In this document: positions 1 through 8,830 of the stretch, piece after piece
Numbering within the stretch: position 1 is the stretch's first letter
Layout: each line of letters opens with the position of its first letter
Assembly (NCBI RefSeq): GCF_027938815.1
Contig: NZ_CP115913.1
Span: 1,212,001-1,276,000 of the forward strand
Origin: Oceanirhabdus sp. W0125-5
GTDB lineage: Bacteria; Bacillota; Clostridia; Clostridiales; Clostridiaceae
Direction of reading: 5' to 3'
Length of the DNA: 64,000 nt
Program-made: the position numbers and the translations under genes
Notes under the pieces: generated by a model
The model's input: only the letters and a program-made list of their open reading frames with translations
Told to the model about the DNA's origin: nothing
The model's database searches: none

Positions 1-47
1 CAGAAACATCCATCATTCTCAATTCTACATTCTCAATTCTCCATTTG
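1..47. repeat. end fragment of an intergenic repeat (family B)
   Basis: The window opens inside a repeat made of alternating CATTCTCAATT / CTCCATT units preceded by CAGAAACATCC. The same arrangement recurs at about 18757-18826. The CAGAAACATCC module also occurs just inside one end of the 250-bp palindromic element at 8488-8735, so the two families seem to share an inner hairpin. The left part lies outside the window. Confidence 0.6.
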
Positions 48-52
48 TTTTC

Positions 53-75
53 AAAGCACGGTTAACCGTGCTTTT
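53..75. terminator. palindromic hairpin, probable terminator
   Basis: A perfect 22-bp palindrome (AAAGCACGGTT and its complement) is followed by TTTTGTATT on the plus strand. It lies just past the end of the leftward small gene at 79-252 and could also end a plus-strand gene upstream of the window. Confidence 0.55.
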
Positions 76-78
76 GTA

Positions 79-252
79 TTACATGAGGTTTGAAGTATCA
101 TTAGGATACAAGTGTCTTAACGAGTATAAATTGATTTCGTCTCCTAATATTAATGATTTGGGTATGCTATTTATAGGGAATAAGCGTGTTGAACTGTCAT
201 CCATTAATACAGTAACAAATAAAGTGTCTATATCTATAATTTTTCCTCTCAT
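79..252 (-). CDS. small DUF3006-like protein
   Basis: This is a leftward 57-codon frame. It begins ATG at 252-250 behind an AAGGAAGG ribosome site and stops at 81-79. The product (MRGKIIDIDTLFVTVLMDD..., then a PxxxIPKSLILGD segment) has the layout of DUF3006 proteins: a short beta-rich N-terminus that reads and lists an acidic residue pair, then an I-P-x-S-L turn and a G-D. The family has no known function. A palindromic hairpin follows immediately. A plus-strand frame over the same bases has no ribosome site and looks like a shadow. Family assignment is from pattern only. Confidence 0.55.
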   Translation of the reverse strand: MRGKIIDIDTLFVTVLMDDSSTRLFPINSIPKSLILGDEINLYSLRHLYPNDTSNLM

Positions 253-485
253 AAGTAAAACCTTCCTTTAAAAAATATCATTCAAATATATTTAAGGTAT
301 TTGAATGATATCTGAATAACTAGCCGAAGTAAAATATTACACTTGTTTTTTTCTTACAGTTGAAAAAAAATCGGAATAATATTAAAATGAATATATATAC
401 TGCTAAATTTTAACTTTATTTTTAACTTTATTTTTAACTAAAGTTAATAGATTTATTCATAAATATTTTTTAATGAGGTGTTTCT

Positions 486-1640
486 GTGGCTCTTAAATTA
501 TTGATTGTGTTAAGTGGTTTACTGATAATAAGCAATACTGTATATTTTTTTAAATATAATTTACTGAAGAGAAACATTATTAGCATTCAATTATTAAAAA
601 AGTTAATGAAGGAAATTCATTTGGAGATTTCAAACTTAGATAATAAGTATGAAGTTTGTGAAATAATATTAACAAAAGCCATAAATTTTATTAAGTTTTC
701 AACTAGAGGAAGCTTATTATTAATTAATGAAGATGGTTTGTTTGAATACGCTGCAATAAAAGGATATCCTGAGGAACTTAAAAATTTAAAATTCAAAAAA
801 GAGGAATTGTATTTATATAAGATTAATAATTTTAAGGAACCTGCCATTCTGACAGATATAGATAAGTTAGACAAGAGTTTATTAACTGAAATGAAATACG
901 ATAAACTCAAAGATTTAGATGGACTTAATATTAAATCTACTGTATCTTTTCCTATCCATGTAAATGGAGAAGTCATAGCAATAATGAATCTTGATTCTGA
1001 GAGTGTTACATTTGAAAAGAATAGACAGACTAAGATTTTATATGAACAAATAAAATATGATCTTAATAGTATATTTGAGAATTATGATGTTAGAGAGAAA
1101 CTTACACAACTTGCTAATATTGACGAACTTACAGGACTTATTAATAAAAGACAGTTCAAGAAGATTATTGATAAAGAGATTGAAGTATTAAGAAAATCAT
1201 CAAATAAGGGAAAGAATGATAAAAAGTTGTATTTAATATTTCTTGATATAGATAATTTCAAGAATATAAATGATGAAAAAGGTCATTACTTTGGAGATAT
1301 GGCACTCAAACATTTTGCAAATTTATTAAAAGAATATTTTTCACAAGATGTAGTTAGTAGAATATATGGAGATGAATTTGCTATTCTTTGTACAGAGGGG
1401 AATATATGCAAGATTCAAGCTAAGATTAAATCTTTGAAAAGCATTTTAGAAGATAATATAATAAACACTAATGTGGAAAGTTTTAGCTATGGAATAATGG
1501 CAATTGATGAGAAAAATTTAGACAAGAGTTATGAAATATTGATGCAGGATGTTGACGAATTAATGTATAAAGATAAAAATCATAAAAAATTACTTATGTT
1601 TAATATTGATGATTACTGTAATGAGATACACACAAGGTAA
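486..1640 (+). CDS. GAF-GGDEF membrane-anchored diguanylate cyclase-like protein
   Basis: This predicted signalling protein has one N-terminal membrane segment (about residues 3-24), a GAF-like sensor domain (about 40-200) and a C-terminal GGDEF domain (about 215-375). The GTG start follows a well-spaced GAGGTG. The cyclase domain keeps DELTGLINKRQF and the metal-site FLDIDNFK. The signature itself reads YGDEF (residues 294-298), so the first glycine is tyrosine, and no RxxD inhibitory site is visible upstream. Variants at this position can be active in the family, but tyrosine is unusual, so c-di-GMP synthesis is uncertain. No EAL domain is present. It stands alone, converging on the ABC operon. 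Confidence 0.88.
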   Translation: MALKLLIVLSGLLIISNTVYFFKYNLLKRNIISIQLLKKLMKEIHLEISNLDNKYEVCEIILTKAINFIKFSTRGSLLLINEDGLFEYAAIKGYPEELKNLKFKKEELYLYKINNFKEPAILTDIDKLDKSLLTEMKYDKLKDLDGLNIKSTVSFPIHVNGEVIAIMNLDSESVTFEKNRQTKILYEQIKYDLNSIFENYDVREKLTQLANIDELTGLINKRQFKKIIDKEIEVLRKSSNKGKNDKKLYLIFLDIDNFKNINDEKGHYFGDMALKHFANLLKEYFSQDVVSRIYGDEFAILCTEGNICKIQAKIKSLKSILEDNIINTNVESFSYGIMAIDEKNLDKSYEILMQDVDELMYKDKNHKKLLMFNIDDYCNEIHTR

Positions 1641-1660
1641 AGAAATATAATAGAGAAATT

Positions 1661-1709
1661 AAAAGCAATTGCTTTTCATTATTAAAGATAATGAAGCAAT
1701 TGCTTTTTT
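1661..1709. terminator. bidirectional terminator
   Basis: Inverted arms (AAAAGCAATTGCTTTTCATT against AATGAAGCAATTGCTTTTTT) lie between converging genes with T-runs on both strands. The hairpin overlaps the last codons of the leftward ATPase gene. Confidence 0.8.
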
Positions 1710-2365
1710 AATGAATTGAATTTTTCAGAACTTAGAGGTGTATCAATTGAGAATTTAAGGAAATCTGTTAATGGTTTGTTTTTTATCACATATATACTTT
1801 TAGATAATTCTAGTGCTTCTTCAATATCGTGGGTCACTAGGATAACGGTTTTCTTTTCCATGTTCCAAAGTTTAAGAAAGGTTTCTTTTAAACTTTTCTT
1901 TAAACTTGCATTGAGTCCTGTAAATGGTTCATCCATTAAGAGATAGTTACTTGGGAAAGCAAAAGCTCTTGCCAGGGAAACTCTTTGTTTCATACCTCCA
2001 CTTAATTCATGAGGAAACATATCTTTATACTCTAATAGATTAACTAAATTTAGGTAATGATTAATTTTTTTATGTATATCAGTACTAGTTATAACATGCT
2101 TGAGAGCAAAATGCATATTTTCATAAACTGTTAGCCAAGGAATTAAAGTTGGAGATTGAAAAACATATGAAAAAATATCATCTTTTGACTTAATAGTCCC
2201 AGAATAATTTTTATTTATTCCACTTACTAAATTTAATAAAGTTGATTTGCCTGAACCAGAAGAACCTAGTATACAATTTATGCTATTCTCATTAAAATTA
2301 ACATTTAAATTTTCTATTATGAAATTATTATCATAAGAGAAGCTTAGATTTTTTATTTCAATCAT
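1682..2365 (-). CDS. ABC transporter ATP-binding protein, SsuB/TauB type
   Basis: This 227-residue ATPase should power the importer encoded just upstream on the same strand. Walker A is GSSGSGKST (34-42), the signature is LSGGMKQR and Walker B is YLLMDEPF, followed by an H-loop (VTHDIEEA). The length and the LIPWLTVYEN stretch after the Q-loop (VFQSPT) match the nitrate/sulfonate/taurine (SsuB/TauB) subfamily. It follows the permease by 4 bases and ends in the shared terminator hairpin. The substrate cannot be read from the ATPase. Confidence 0.92.
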   Translation of the reverse strand: MIEIKNLSFSYDNNFIIENLNVNFNENSINCILGSSGSGKSTLLNLVSGINKNYSGTIKSKDDIFSYVFQSPTLIPWLTVYENMHFALKHVITSTDIHKKINHYLNLVNLLEYKDMFPHELSGGMKQRVSLARAFAFPSNYLLMDEPFTGLNASLKKSLKETFLKLWNMEKKTVILVTHDIEEALELSKSIYVIKNKPLTDFLKFSIDTPLSSEKFNSLKKQLLHYL

Positions 2366-2369
2366 AACA

Positions 2370-3131
2370 TCACATCCTAAATCTTTTCTTTGTAATAGGA
2401 GTCGATAAAATTCTCAATAACTTTCCAAATAAACTACTTATAAACAGTAAGGCTATAGTCCAAGCAAAGAGGCTAGCAGTATCAAATGAGGTTTTGGATA
2501 GATATAGGTATTTACCTATAGAATATTGGAGATAAGATAATGCCTCGGTAGTTGCTATTGATTTCCAAGTTAAACCAAGTGTACTTATCATTGTAGATAA
2601 AAGTTGAGGAAATATGCTTGGAAGATAAATAATGAATATTTGACGGAATAATGATATTTTATACACATTAGCCATATTTAAAATATCTTTATCAACTGTT
2701 TTTAATCCTTCCACAACAGTAGACCACACAATAGGGAAGGAAACTAAGAAACTCACAACTATTGGAACACTTTCTTTTCTCATGGAGATTACAATTAAAA
2801 ATATTATAGAGATTATAGGAATTGATCTCAGTGTACTTATAAGAGGTTTCAATAAAATATATAATGTGTTGCTAAAGTGACATAAGAAACCAATTATAAT
2901 ACCGCATAATAGTGATATTAAAAATGCACATAATCCTCTGAGAATAGTCCATATTATTGAATAATAAAAGGACAATGATTTTAGTAGATAAATAAGACTT
3001 TTAACAACAGTTACAGGTGATGGTAGTTTAACCTCGCTATTAATTAATAGCGAGGCTATATGCCATATAAACAACCAGAATATCACAGGTAAGACTTTTA
3101 TGATTTTATTTTTCCATGAAGAATTTTTCAT
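2370..3131 (-). CDS. ABC transporter permease, SsuC/TauC type
   Basis: This is a 253-residue inner-membrane permease of the binding-protein-dependent family, with about six hydrophobic segments. A conserved EAA-like cytoplasmic loop (about residues 139-160: VEGLKTVDKDILNMANVY) contacts the ATPase. Its start overlaps the end of the binding-protein gene by 26 bases, consistent with translational coupling. It is the middle gene of a three-gene leftward operon of SsuABC/TauABC/ThiXYZ architecture. Nothing in the sequence fixes the substrate. Confidence 0.9.
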   Translation of the reverse strand: MKNSSWKNKIIKVLPVIFWLFIWHIASLLINSEVKLPSPVTVVKSLIYLLKSLSFYYSIIWTILRGLCAFLISLLCGIIIGFLCHFSNTLYILLKPLISTLRSIPIISIIFLIVISMRKESVPIVVSFLVSFPIVWSTVVEGLKTVDKDILNMANVYKISLFRQIFIIYLPSIFPQLLSTMISTLGLTWKSIATTEALSYLQYSIGKYLYLSKTSFDTASLFAWTIALLFISSLFGKLLRILSTPITKKRFRM

Positions 3132-4086
3132 CTGGCAAGTTGCCTCCTACTGATTTCTTATCGAAATCATATAATATCTTTAGGAAATTTATAATTTCAT
3201 CTTGTTTTGATTGAGCATCAATATAAACTACATTACAATTTGGAATTGATAGTTCTGCTATTTTACTGTTTGGCAGTATTTCGTGCTTTTCTAGTAATTT
3301 ACCACCATCAACAGGGTTATCGTTAACCCAAGAAACAGAATTCTCATATTCATCTAAGAATTTATTAATAAACTCAGAATTTTTTTCTCTGAACTCTTTC
3401 TTTATAACCAGTGCTCCCATTATTATTTCAGCAGATTTCTCAACTTTATTCCACTCATCTTGTATATTAATAGACCTTTTAATATTTTTATTCTTCAGTG
3501 AAACCATTGTTGCAAAAGGTTCAGGAAGGATAGCATATTGAACATCTCCACTAATAACAGCTTGGGCTAGTTCGGAATTCTTTAGAGAATAATCTATAAT
3601 GATATTTTCATCAGGTATTAGACCATTTTTATTCATAAGGTTTTGTAGTATAAAATCAGGTGTTGCACCTGGAGTACCACAATATATAGTTTGTCCTTTA
3701 AGATCTTCTATGGAATCAAGGGACTCATCATTGCTTACAATATACAGAACTCCTAATGTGTTAATTACAGCCACTTCATACTTGCCTTTAGTGGCATTAT
3801 AGACTTTAGAAGCCACATTAACTGGAACGGCAGCTATGTCTAATTCTTCATTTAATAATCTAGGGACTAATAAATCAGGTGATGGAATAACTTCTATAGA
3901 AACTGAAACATTATCAGAAGTTATTGAGGTATCATCATCAATAAGTTTAATCATTCCTATAGATGTAGGACCTTTAAGACTTGCAATTGAAACAGAGACA
4001 GGCTCTTTAGGGTTATTTTTTGTACCACAAGCAATTAAATTTAAAGATATAAAAATTGTAAAAAGTACTAAACAAATCTTTTTCAT
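3106..4086 (-). CDS. ABC transporter substrate-binding lipoprotein, SsuA/NMT1-like
   Basis: This 326-residue lipoprotein has a signal peptide ending in LNLIACG, with lipidation expected at Cys20. The body resembles the NMT1/SsuA periplasmic-binding fold: the N-terminal SIASLKGPTSIGMIKL, then DIAAVPVNVASKVYN, then YCGTPGATPDFIL. It is the first gene of the importer operon, behind an AGGAGG site. Family members bind nitrate, sulfonates, taurine or thiamine precursors. I saw no thiamine-pyrophosphate or S-box leader upstream, so the substrate stays open. Confidence 0.88.
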   Translation of the reverse strand: MKKICLVLFTIFISLNLIACGTKNNPKEPVSVSIASLKGPTSIGMIKLIDDDTSITSDNVSVSIEVIPSPDLLVPRLLNEELDIAAVPVNVASKVYNATKGKYEVAVINTLGVLYIVSNDESLDSIEDLKGQTIYCGTPGATPDFILQNLMNKNGLIPDENIIIDYSLKNSELAQAVISGDVQYAILPEPFATMVSLKNKNIKRSINIQDEWNKVEKSAEIIMGALVIKKEFREKNSEFINKFLDEYENSVSWVNDNPVDGGKLLEKHEILPNSKIAELSIPNCNVVYIDAQSKQDEIINFLKILYDFDKKSVGGNLPDEKFFMEK

Positions 4087-4239
4087 AAATACCTCCTAAG
4101 TTATAGATTATTTTATTATAATACAAACACTATTAATATTATAATATTTTAGTTATATTGGCAATTATGAGTATAAAGAATCACATTTCTCATTAGAAAA
4201 AATAATATATATATAGGAATGCTTTTGGAGGAATAGAAA

Positions 4240-5178
4240 ATGGGTAAAAAACATAGAAATTTACCTGCTAAACAGAATGGGAAAAATAAAATTGTACCTA
4301 TGAATTACAGAATGAAACGCATAGATGCTAAAAATATTCTATCAATAACTCCTAATGAACTTTTTAAAACATGGAAAGATAATAAGGATAAAATGGAGTT
4401 TTATGTGAATAAACTAAAAAATGAAGTGTTATATCTTCAAAAGCAGCTTGCAACAGCTGATAAAAAAATGACTTTTGAAATTATGACAGAAATTGAACAT
4501 AAGAAAGAAGAAATGAGTAGATGTGAACAAAGCTTTAGAGAATGGATTGGAGGAATTGAAAATGGAATAAACAGTGTTGTTCACAGAGTATTTGAAAAGA
4601 TTCTTAAAGGGGCTTCAAAAAATGACATATCAAATGTGGTTATTGAGTTTAGTAATACATTTTCACAAGCTAAATATGGGAATGAAAAACTTGAAAATAT
4701 TTTAGTTTATTTTGTTAATGAATATAAAGCTAACTTAATTAGAGAAGCAGAATCAAGAAAAAGAGCTATGGAAGTAGGGAGATACAATTCACCTCCTAGT
4801 GATATATATTACCCTACTGAAATATATGATAATTATAGTGAAAACCTACCAAGTGCTAAGTATGAAAATGCCTATATAACAAATAAACAGGAGGCATATC
4901 CACAAGAATATTATGATAATCAATTGAGAGAAATAACAAGATATAATCAAGAAAATAATCTGGATAAAGTTTATGATAATAATAAACAAAATATGCGTTT
5001 TTTCAGCATATCAATTTTCTACGGATCTTATGGAAATCAGAAAAATAAATATAGAAAAATTAGAAATAAGCCATTTGGAAATATGTTATTAGGTGCATTT
5101 GATGCAATGTCAAATTTTTTATATGGAAATATTCAAAATACTTTAGATGAATTATATGAGGACTTAAATGATAAATAG
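4240..5178 (+). CDS. hypothetical coiled-coil protein
   Basis: This 312-residue soluble protein is not recognised. It has a basic N-terminus (MGKKHRNLPAKQNGKNK), a predicted coiled coil (about 45-105), a helical middle, a Tyr/Asn-rich low-complexity stretch (about 185-250) and a C-terminal helical tail. There is no signal peptide or membrane segment. It follows a GGAGG site, stands alone and ends at a clear terminator. The order of coiled coil then Tyr/Asn-rich linker would suit a structural or scaffold role, but that is a guess. Confidence 0.75.
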   Translation: MGKKHRNLPAKQNGKNKIVPMNYRMKRIDAKNILSITPNELFKTWKDNKDKMEFYVNKLKNEVLYLQKQLATADKKMTFEIMTEIEHKKEEMSRCEQSFREWIGGIENGINSVVHRVFEKILKGASKNDISNVVIEFSNTFSQAKYGNEKLENILVYFVNEYKANLIREAESRKRAMEVGRYNSPPSDIYYPTEIYDNYSENLPSAKYENAYITNKQEAYPQEYYDNQLREITRYNQENNLDKVYDNNKQNMRFFSISIFYGSYGNQKNKYRKIRNKPFGNMLLGAFDAMSNFLYGNIQNTLDELYEDLNDK

Positions 5179-5196
5179 TTTAAGTGAACTTCCAAA

Positions 5197-5230
5197 AAAA
5201 CTGCTGATTTTTACAGCAGTTTTAATTTTT
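5197..5230 (+). terminator. intrinsic terminator
   Basis: A 7-bp stem ACTGCTG/CAGCAGT, extended by A/T pairs, is followed by TTTTAATTTTT just after the coiled-coil gene. Confidence 0.85.
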
Positions 5231-5351
5231 ATTAAATCCTATATAATGAAAAAAATTTAATGTCAATTTCAAAATTAATTAATATATGCGATTATTTTAT
5301 AATAACTCACTATTAGTATAGTATATTAAATAATACAATCAAAAAGGAAAA

Positions 5352-5380
5352 TTGATAATAGAATAAATCGGGTTTATAAT
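5352..5380 (+). promoter_or_regulatory. sigma-A promoter of nrdDG
   Basis: TTGATA (5352-5357), a 17-base spacer and a perfect TATAAT (5375-5380) lie about 95 bases upstream of the nrdD start. Two NrdR-like boxes sit immediately downstream. Confidence 0.85.
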
Positions 5381-5386
5381 ACTTAA

Positions 5387-5433
5387 GTACTATATATAGT
5401 GCTTATAAAAATGGAAAGTGCTATATGTTGTGC
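5387..5433 (+). promoter_or_regulatory. pair of NrdR-like boxes
   Basis: GTACTATATATAGTGC (5387-5402) and GTGCTATATGTTGTGC (5418-5433) both resemble the NrdR consensus ACACTATATATAGTGT. Their centres are 31 bp apart, about three helical turns, a spacing known for NrdR box pairs. They cover the transcription start region, as expected for repression when dATP is high. No nrdR gene is in the window. Confidence 0.8.
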
Positions 5434-5473
5434 GTTGCTTAAAAAATGTGATTAACAGGAAAGAGGCGTTATT

Positions 5474-7333
5474 TTGGAAAAGAACATGGAAAAGAATTTA
5501 GAGATAATGAAGAAGATAAGAGCAATAGGAATTGAGACTGACAGAGATAATGCAAATGTAGGTAATAATTTTAGTGCTAAACTTTTGAGAATAGCAAGTG
5601 AAGCTAATAAGTGGCATATACTTTCGTACCTTCCTGAGAATTTGGCAAAAGCACATTCAGAGGGAGATTTATATTTTCATGATTTAGATAGCTATAATTT
5701 AACGATAAATTGTTTAAATGTAGAAACTGGAAAAATACTTAAAAAAGGATTTAACACTGGGTATGGAACAATAAAACCACCTAAGAGAATCGGAAGTGCA
5801 GCAGAATTATCTTGTATCTTACTTCAAAGTACTCAAAATGACATGTTCGGTGGTCAATCACATGTTAATTTTGATAATGATATGGCTTACTTTGTTAAAC
5901 TTACTAGAGAAGAAATACATAGAGATGTTAGGGGTTTATTTAATGATTTAAAACTTGAAATAAGTGATGAGATGGTTAAGGATGAAGTAGAAAAGAAATT
6001 AGAGAGAGAAGTTCGACAAGCTATGCAGGGTGTAGTATATAATCTTAATACAATGCATTCAAGAGCTGGAAGTCAGGTTCCTTTTAGTTCAATTAATATT
6101 GGTTTACCAGAAGATGATGATGCTGCTTTAGTATGTAGAATGTTCCTTGAAGAATATGAAAAAGGATTAGGAAAAGGAGAACAACCAATCTTCCCTAATA
6201 TAATATTCAGAGTTAAAGAAGGCGTAAATAGAGAGAAAGAGGATAAGTATTATTATCTTTATGAATTAGCATGTCGAGTAGCATCAAAGAGAATGAATCC
6301 TATGTTTATGAATTTAGATGCAGATTTTAACTTGGAGAAATATAACGAAGGTATAATTGCCTCAACAATGGGGTGTAGAACATATATTATGTCAAATATA
6401 AATGGAGAAGATGGACCTCAAGGAAGAGGGAATATTGCTCCTACAACTATTAACTTGCCTAGAATTGGTATTAAGGCAGAAAAAAATATAGAGCAGTTTT
6501 ATAAGCTTTTAGATGATACATTATCATTAGCAAGAGAATCCCTTTTACACAGATATTCTGTATTGAAGGATTTAAAAGTAAAGGATCTTCCATTTGTTGC
6601 AGGGGAAGGTTTGGTTAGAGGCTCAGAAGGGCTTAGCAAGGAAGATAATATAGAGCCATTACTTAAGCAAGGATCATTTGCAATTGGGTTTATAGGTCTT
6701 GCTGAAACGTTAACTGCTTTAACAGGAAAGCATCATGGAGAATGTGAAGAATCGAGAAAATTAGGAATCGAAATATTGAATCATATTAGAAAGAAATGTG
6801 ATGAGTTTAAAAATACAGATAGACTTAACTGGTCTTGCTATGCTACTCCAGCAGAAGGATTATCAGGTAAATTTATTAAGCAGGATAAAGAGCAATATGG
6901 AATTATTGAAGGGGTAACAGATAAAGATTATTACACTAATAGCTATCATGTGCCAGTTTCAACTAAGGTATCAATTAAGGATAAGGTTGATATTGAGGCT
7001 CCATATCATAAGATATGTAATGCAGGACATATAACATATATTGAACTTGATGGTACACCAAGTGCTGCAGATGTAATGAATATAATCAATTATTCATACA
7101 AGAATACTAATATAAATTATATGGGTATCAATTTCCATATAAGATATTGTAAAGAATGTGGAACTAGTATTCAGCAAAATGGTAGTGTGTGTACAAAATG
7201 TGGAAGTAATAGAATTCAAGGAATATCTAGAGTTACTGGGTACCTTAGCTTAGATGAAAGGTTTGGAGAAGGTAAGAGTGCTGAGAGAGCAGATAGAATA
7301 TCTCATACAGATAGACATGTAAACAGCTATTAA
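5474..7333 (+). CDS. nrdD: anaerobic (class III) ribonucleoside-triphosphate reductase
   Basis: This 619-residue glycyl-radical enzyme reduces ribonucleotides to deoxyribonucleotides without oxygen. The C-terminal zinc site is CKEC (559-562) and CTKC (573-576), and the radical glycine is Gly589 in RVTGYL. The TTG start is preferred because GAGG lies 7 bases upstream; the in-frame ATG at 5486 would be 19 bases away. The protein is about 90 residues shorter than the E. coli enzyme. It enters the catalytic domain almost at once, so the N-terminal ATP-cone seems to be absent and dATP feedback through that site is unlikely. nrdG follows. Confidence 0.96.
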   Translation: MEKNMEKNLEIMKKIRAIGIETDRDNANVGNNFSAKLLRIASEANKWHILSYLPENLAKAHSEGDLYFHDLDSYNLTINCLNVETGKILKKGFNTGYGTIKPPKRIGSAAELSCILLQSTQNDMFGGQSHVNFDNDMAYFVKLTREEIHRDVRGLFNDLKLEISDEMVKDEVEKKLEREVRQAMQGVVYNLNTMHSRAGSQVPFSSINIGLPEDDDAALVCRMFLEEYEKGLGKGEQPIFPNIIFRVKEGVNREKEDKYYYLYELACRVASKRMNPMFMNLDADFNLEKYNEGIIASTMGCRTYIMSNINGEDGPQGRGNIAPTTINLPRIGIKAEKNIEQFYKLLDDTLSLARESLLHRYSVLKDLKVKDLPFVAGEGLVRGSEGLSKEDNIEPLLKQGSFAIGFIGLAETLTALTGKHHGECEESRKLGIEILNHIRKKCDEFKNTDRLNWSCYATPAEGLSGKFIKQDKEQYGIIEGVTDKDYYTNSYHVPVSTKVSIKDKVDIEAPYHKICNAGHITYIELDGTPSAADVMNIINYSYKNTNINYMGINFHIRYCKECGTSIQQNGSVCTKCGSNRIQGISRVTGYLSLDERFGEGKSAERADRISHTDRHVNSY

Positions 7334-7350
7334 GAAAGTTTAAAATAAAT

Positions 7351-7400
7351 GTAAGTGTACCAGGTCCGCTAACAAAATATGTAAGTGGACTTGATACGTT
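7351..7400 (+). other. hairpin between nrdD and nrdG
   Basis: GTACCAGGTCCGCT (7357-7370) pairs with AGTGGACTTGATAC (about 7384-7397) through 14 positions, with a few G-U pairs and one mismatch. There is no T-run, so it is not a standard terminator. It may protect nrdD mRNA or tune the lower expression needed for the activase. Confidence 0.5.
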
Positions 7401-7420
7401 AATATATTAGAGGTGTTAAT

Positions 7421-7939
7421 ATGGGGTGTTTAAAAGAAAAAATAAATGTAGCAGGTTTTTTAGAAAACTCATTAGTGAATGGAGAAGGGATAAGAAGTGT
7501 GCTTTTTGTCTCAGGTTGTACTCATAACTGTGAAGGGTGTCATAATAGAGCAATGCAGAACAAAGAATATGGAGAACCAATAGAACTTGATAATGTTTAT
7601 GAGCGTATTATGAAAAATTATCCTTTGATTAATGGAGTTACATTCTCAGGGGGAGAACCTTTCGAGAATTCAGATATACTACATAAGTTAGCAGAAAAAA
7701 TAAAAAATAATAGTGATATGAATATATGGTGTTACACTGGATATAGATATGAAGACTTGATAAATTCAGGAAGAAGAGAGTGGAAAGAACTGCTGAAAAA
7801 TATTGATGTGCTGGTTGATGGGAAATTTTTAAAAGAACTTAAAGATGAATCCTTGAGATATAGGGGATCAAAAAACCAGAGGGTTATAAACGTTCAAGAG
7901 AGTATCATTTCAAATAGTATAATTAAATTAGATGTATAA
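7421..7939 (+). CDS. nrdG: anaerobic ribonucleotide reductase activating protein (radical SAM)
   Basis: This 172-residue radical-SAM activase binds a 4Fe-4S cluster through Cys33, Cys37 and Cys40 (CTHNCEGC) and generates the glycyl radical on NrdD. The GVTFSGGEPF motif is the SAM-binding GGE element. Size and gene order (directly after nrdD) are typical. ATG follows AGAGGTG. It is probably cotranscribed with nrdD from the NrdR-box promoter, with a hairpin between the two. Confidence 0.96.
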   Translation: MGCLKEKINVAGFLENSLVNGEGIRSVLFVSGCTHNCEGCHNRAMQNKEYGEPIELDNVYERIMKNYPLINGVTFSGGEPFENSDILHKLAEKIKNNSDMNIWCYTGYRYEDLINSGRREWKELLKNIDVLVDGKFLKELKDESLRYRGSKNQRVINVQESIISNSIIKLDV

Positions 7940-8052
7940 AGCTGTAAAGTGTTAACATATTATTATATTTTCTCAAGAAGCATTGAATATGGTAAATAAG
8001 GGGTATATTATTATAATATAGAGGAGTATTCGATGTGAAAGGAGGAGTAAGA

Positions 8053-8412
8053 ATGAAAACAAGGCACAAAGTTCTTTTTTCTACTGGATTACTTTTTGCT
8101 GGAGCTGCTTTAGCCGGATATTTTGAAAGAAATAAAGAGGATAAGGTTCTAGTAAGAGGGCGTGTTGATAAGGTTTTCTTGGATGAAAATCGTATATCTG
8201 AAATAAGTGTAGTCGGGATTAAGTATGATGACACTGAGAGAGATAAAGCACTTATAAGATTAGATAACAGTACAAGAATAATTAGAAAATTTACAAATGA
8301 GATTATAACATCTAAATCTTTAAAGGAAGACGACTTAGTTGAAATAATAGTAGAACACAATGAGACAGACTCCAATATAATTAAACCAAAGAAGATAATA
8401 CTTATGACATAA
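8053..8412 (+). CDS. hypothetical small exported or membrane-anchored protein
   Basis: This 119-residue protein of unknown function has one N-terminal hydrophobic segment (about 7-24, VLFSTGLLFAGAALAGYF) and then a charged, beta-rich domain of about 90 residues (VRGRVDKVFLDENRISEISVVGIKYDD...). ATG at 8053 is chosen because AAAGGAGGA lies 6 bases upstream; a GTG at 8035 has a weaker site. A terminator follows. The repetitive beta pattern suggests a small OB-like or YxeA-like domain, but no family is clear. Confidence 0.7.
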   Translation: MKTRHKVLFSTGLLFAGAALAGYFERNKEDKVLVRGRVDKVFLDENRISEISVVGIKYDDTERDKALIRLDNSTRIIRKFTNEIITSKSLKEDDLVEIIVEHNETDSNIIKPKKIILMT

Positions 8413-8460
8413 ACCATTTATATTGCAATTATTTATATTTTATTATTAATAAACCGTGAA

Positions 8461-8487
8461 AAAAAGACCTTTTGAAGGTCTTTTTTT
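8461..8487 (+). terminator. intrinsic terminator
   Basis: AAAAAGACCTT / AAGGTCTTTTTTT hairpin with a seven-T tail. It lies directly against the left end of the palindromic element at 8488. Confidence 0.9.
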
Positions 8488-8735
8488 AGTTGACAATGGA
8501 CAACGGACAGTGGACAACGAAGGACATTTCACTCCGTGAAATTTTAGTCTTATTGTTTCTTTGACAAGATGATTTTACTCGTTTCATTTGGATGAAACAT
8601 TGTACTTAAAATACAATATTTTATCCTAAAGATAAAATGAGTAAAAACTTTTTTATCTAAAGAAGAATAAAATGTAGTTTCTGCTATTAGCAGAAACATC
8701 CTACGTTGTTCATTGTCAACTGTCCACTGTCAACT
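8488..8735 (+). repeat. miniature palindromic element, family A, copy 1
   Basis: This 248-bp non-coding element has terminal inverted repeats of about 30 bp starting AGTTGACA, built of repeated TGGACA/TTGACA units. The interior is a chain of short hairpins: TTTCACTCCGTGAAA, TTTCATTTGGATGAAAC, TTTTATCCTAAAGATAAAA and TTTCTGCTATTAGCAGAAA. Copy 2 at 16649-16899 matches its reverse complement along the whole length. It behaves like a MITE or large bacterial palindromic repeat. I found no transposase in the window with matching ends. Confidence 0.85.
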
Positions 8736-8830
8736 TCTTTTAAAGGTTTTGGTTTTAATTTGACAGAATATTATGAAAGTAATACAATATAAACAGGGAA
8801 TTAAATAAAATATGACAAAGGGGGATAAAA

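Noticed and set aside
68..271. Plus-strand frame of 67 codons near the window start
   Set aside because: It has no ribosome site, and the opposite strand carries a better small gene with ATG and AAGGAAGG.
4087..4239. Thiamine or S-box riboswitch before the ABC lipoprotein gene
   Set aside because: None of the conserved riboswitch core sequences is visible and the leader is too short.
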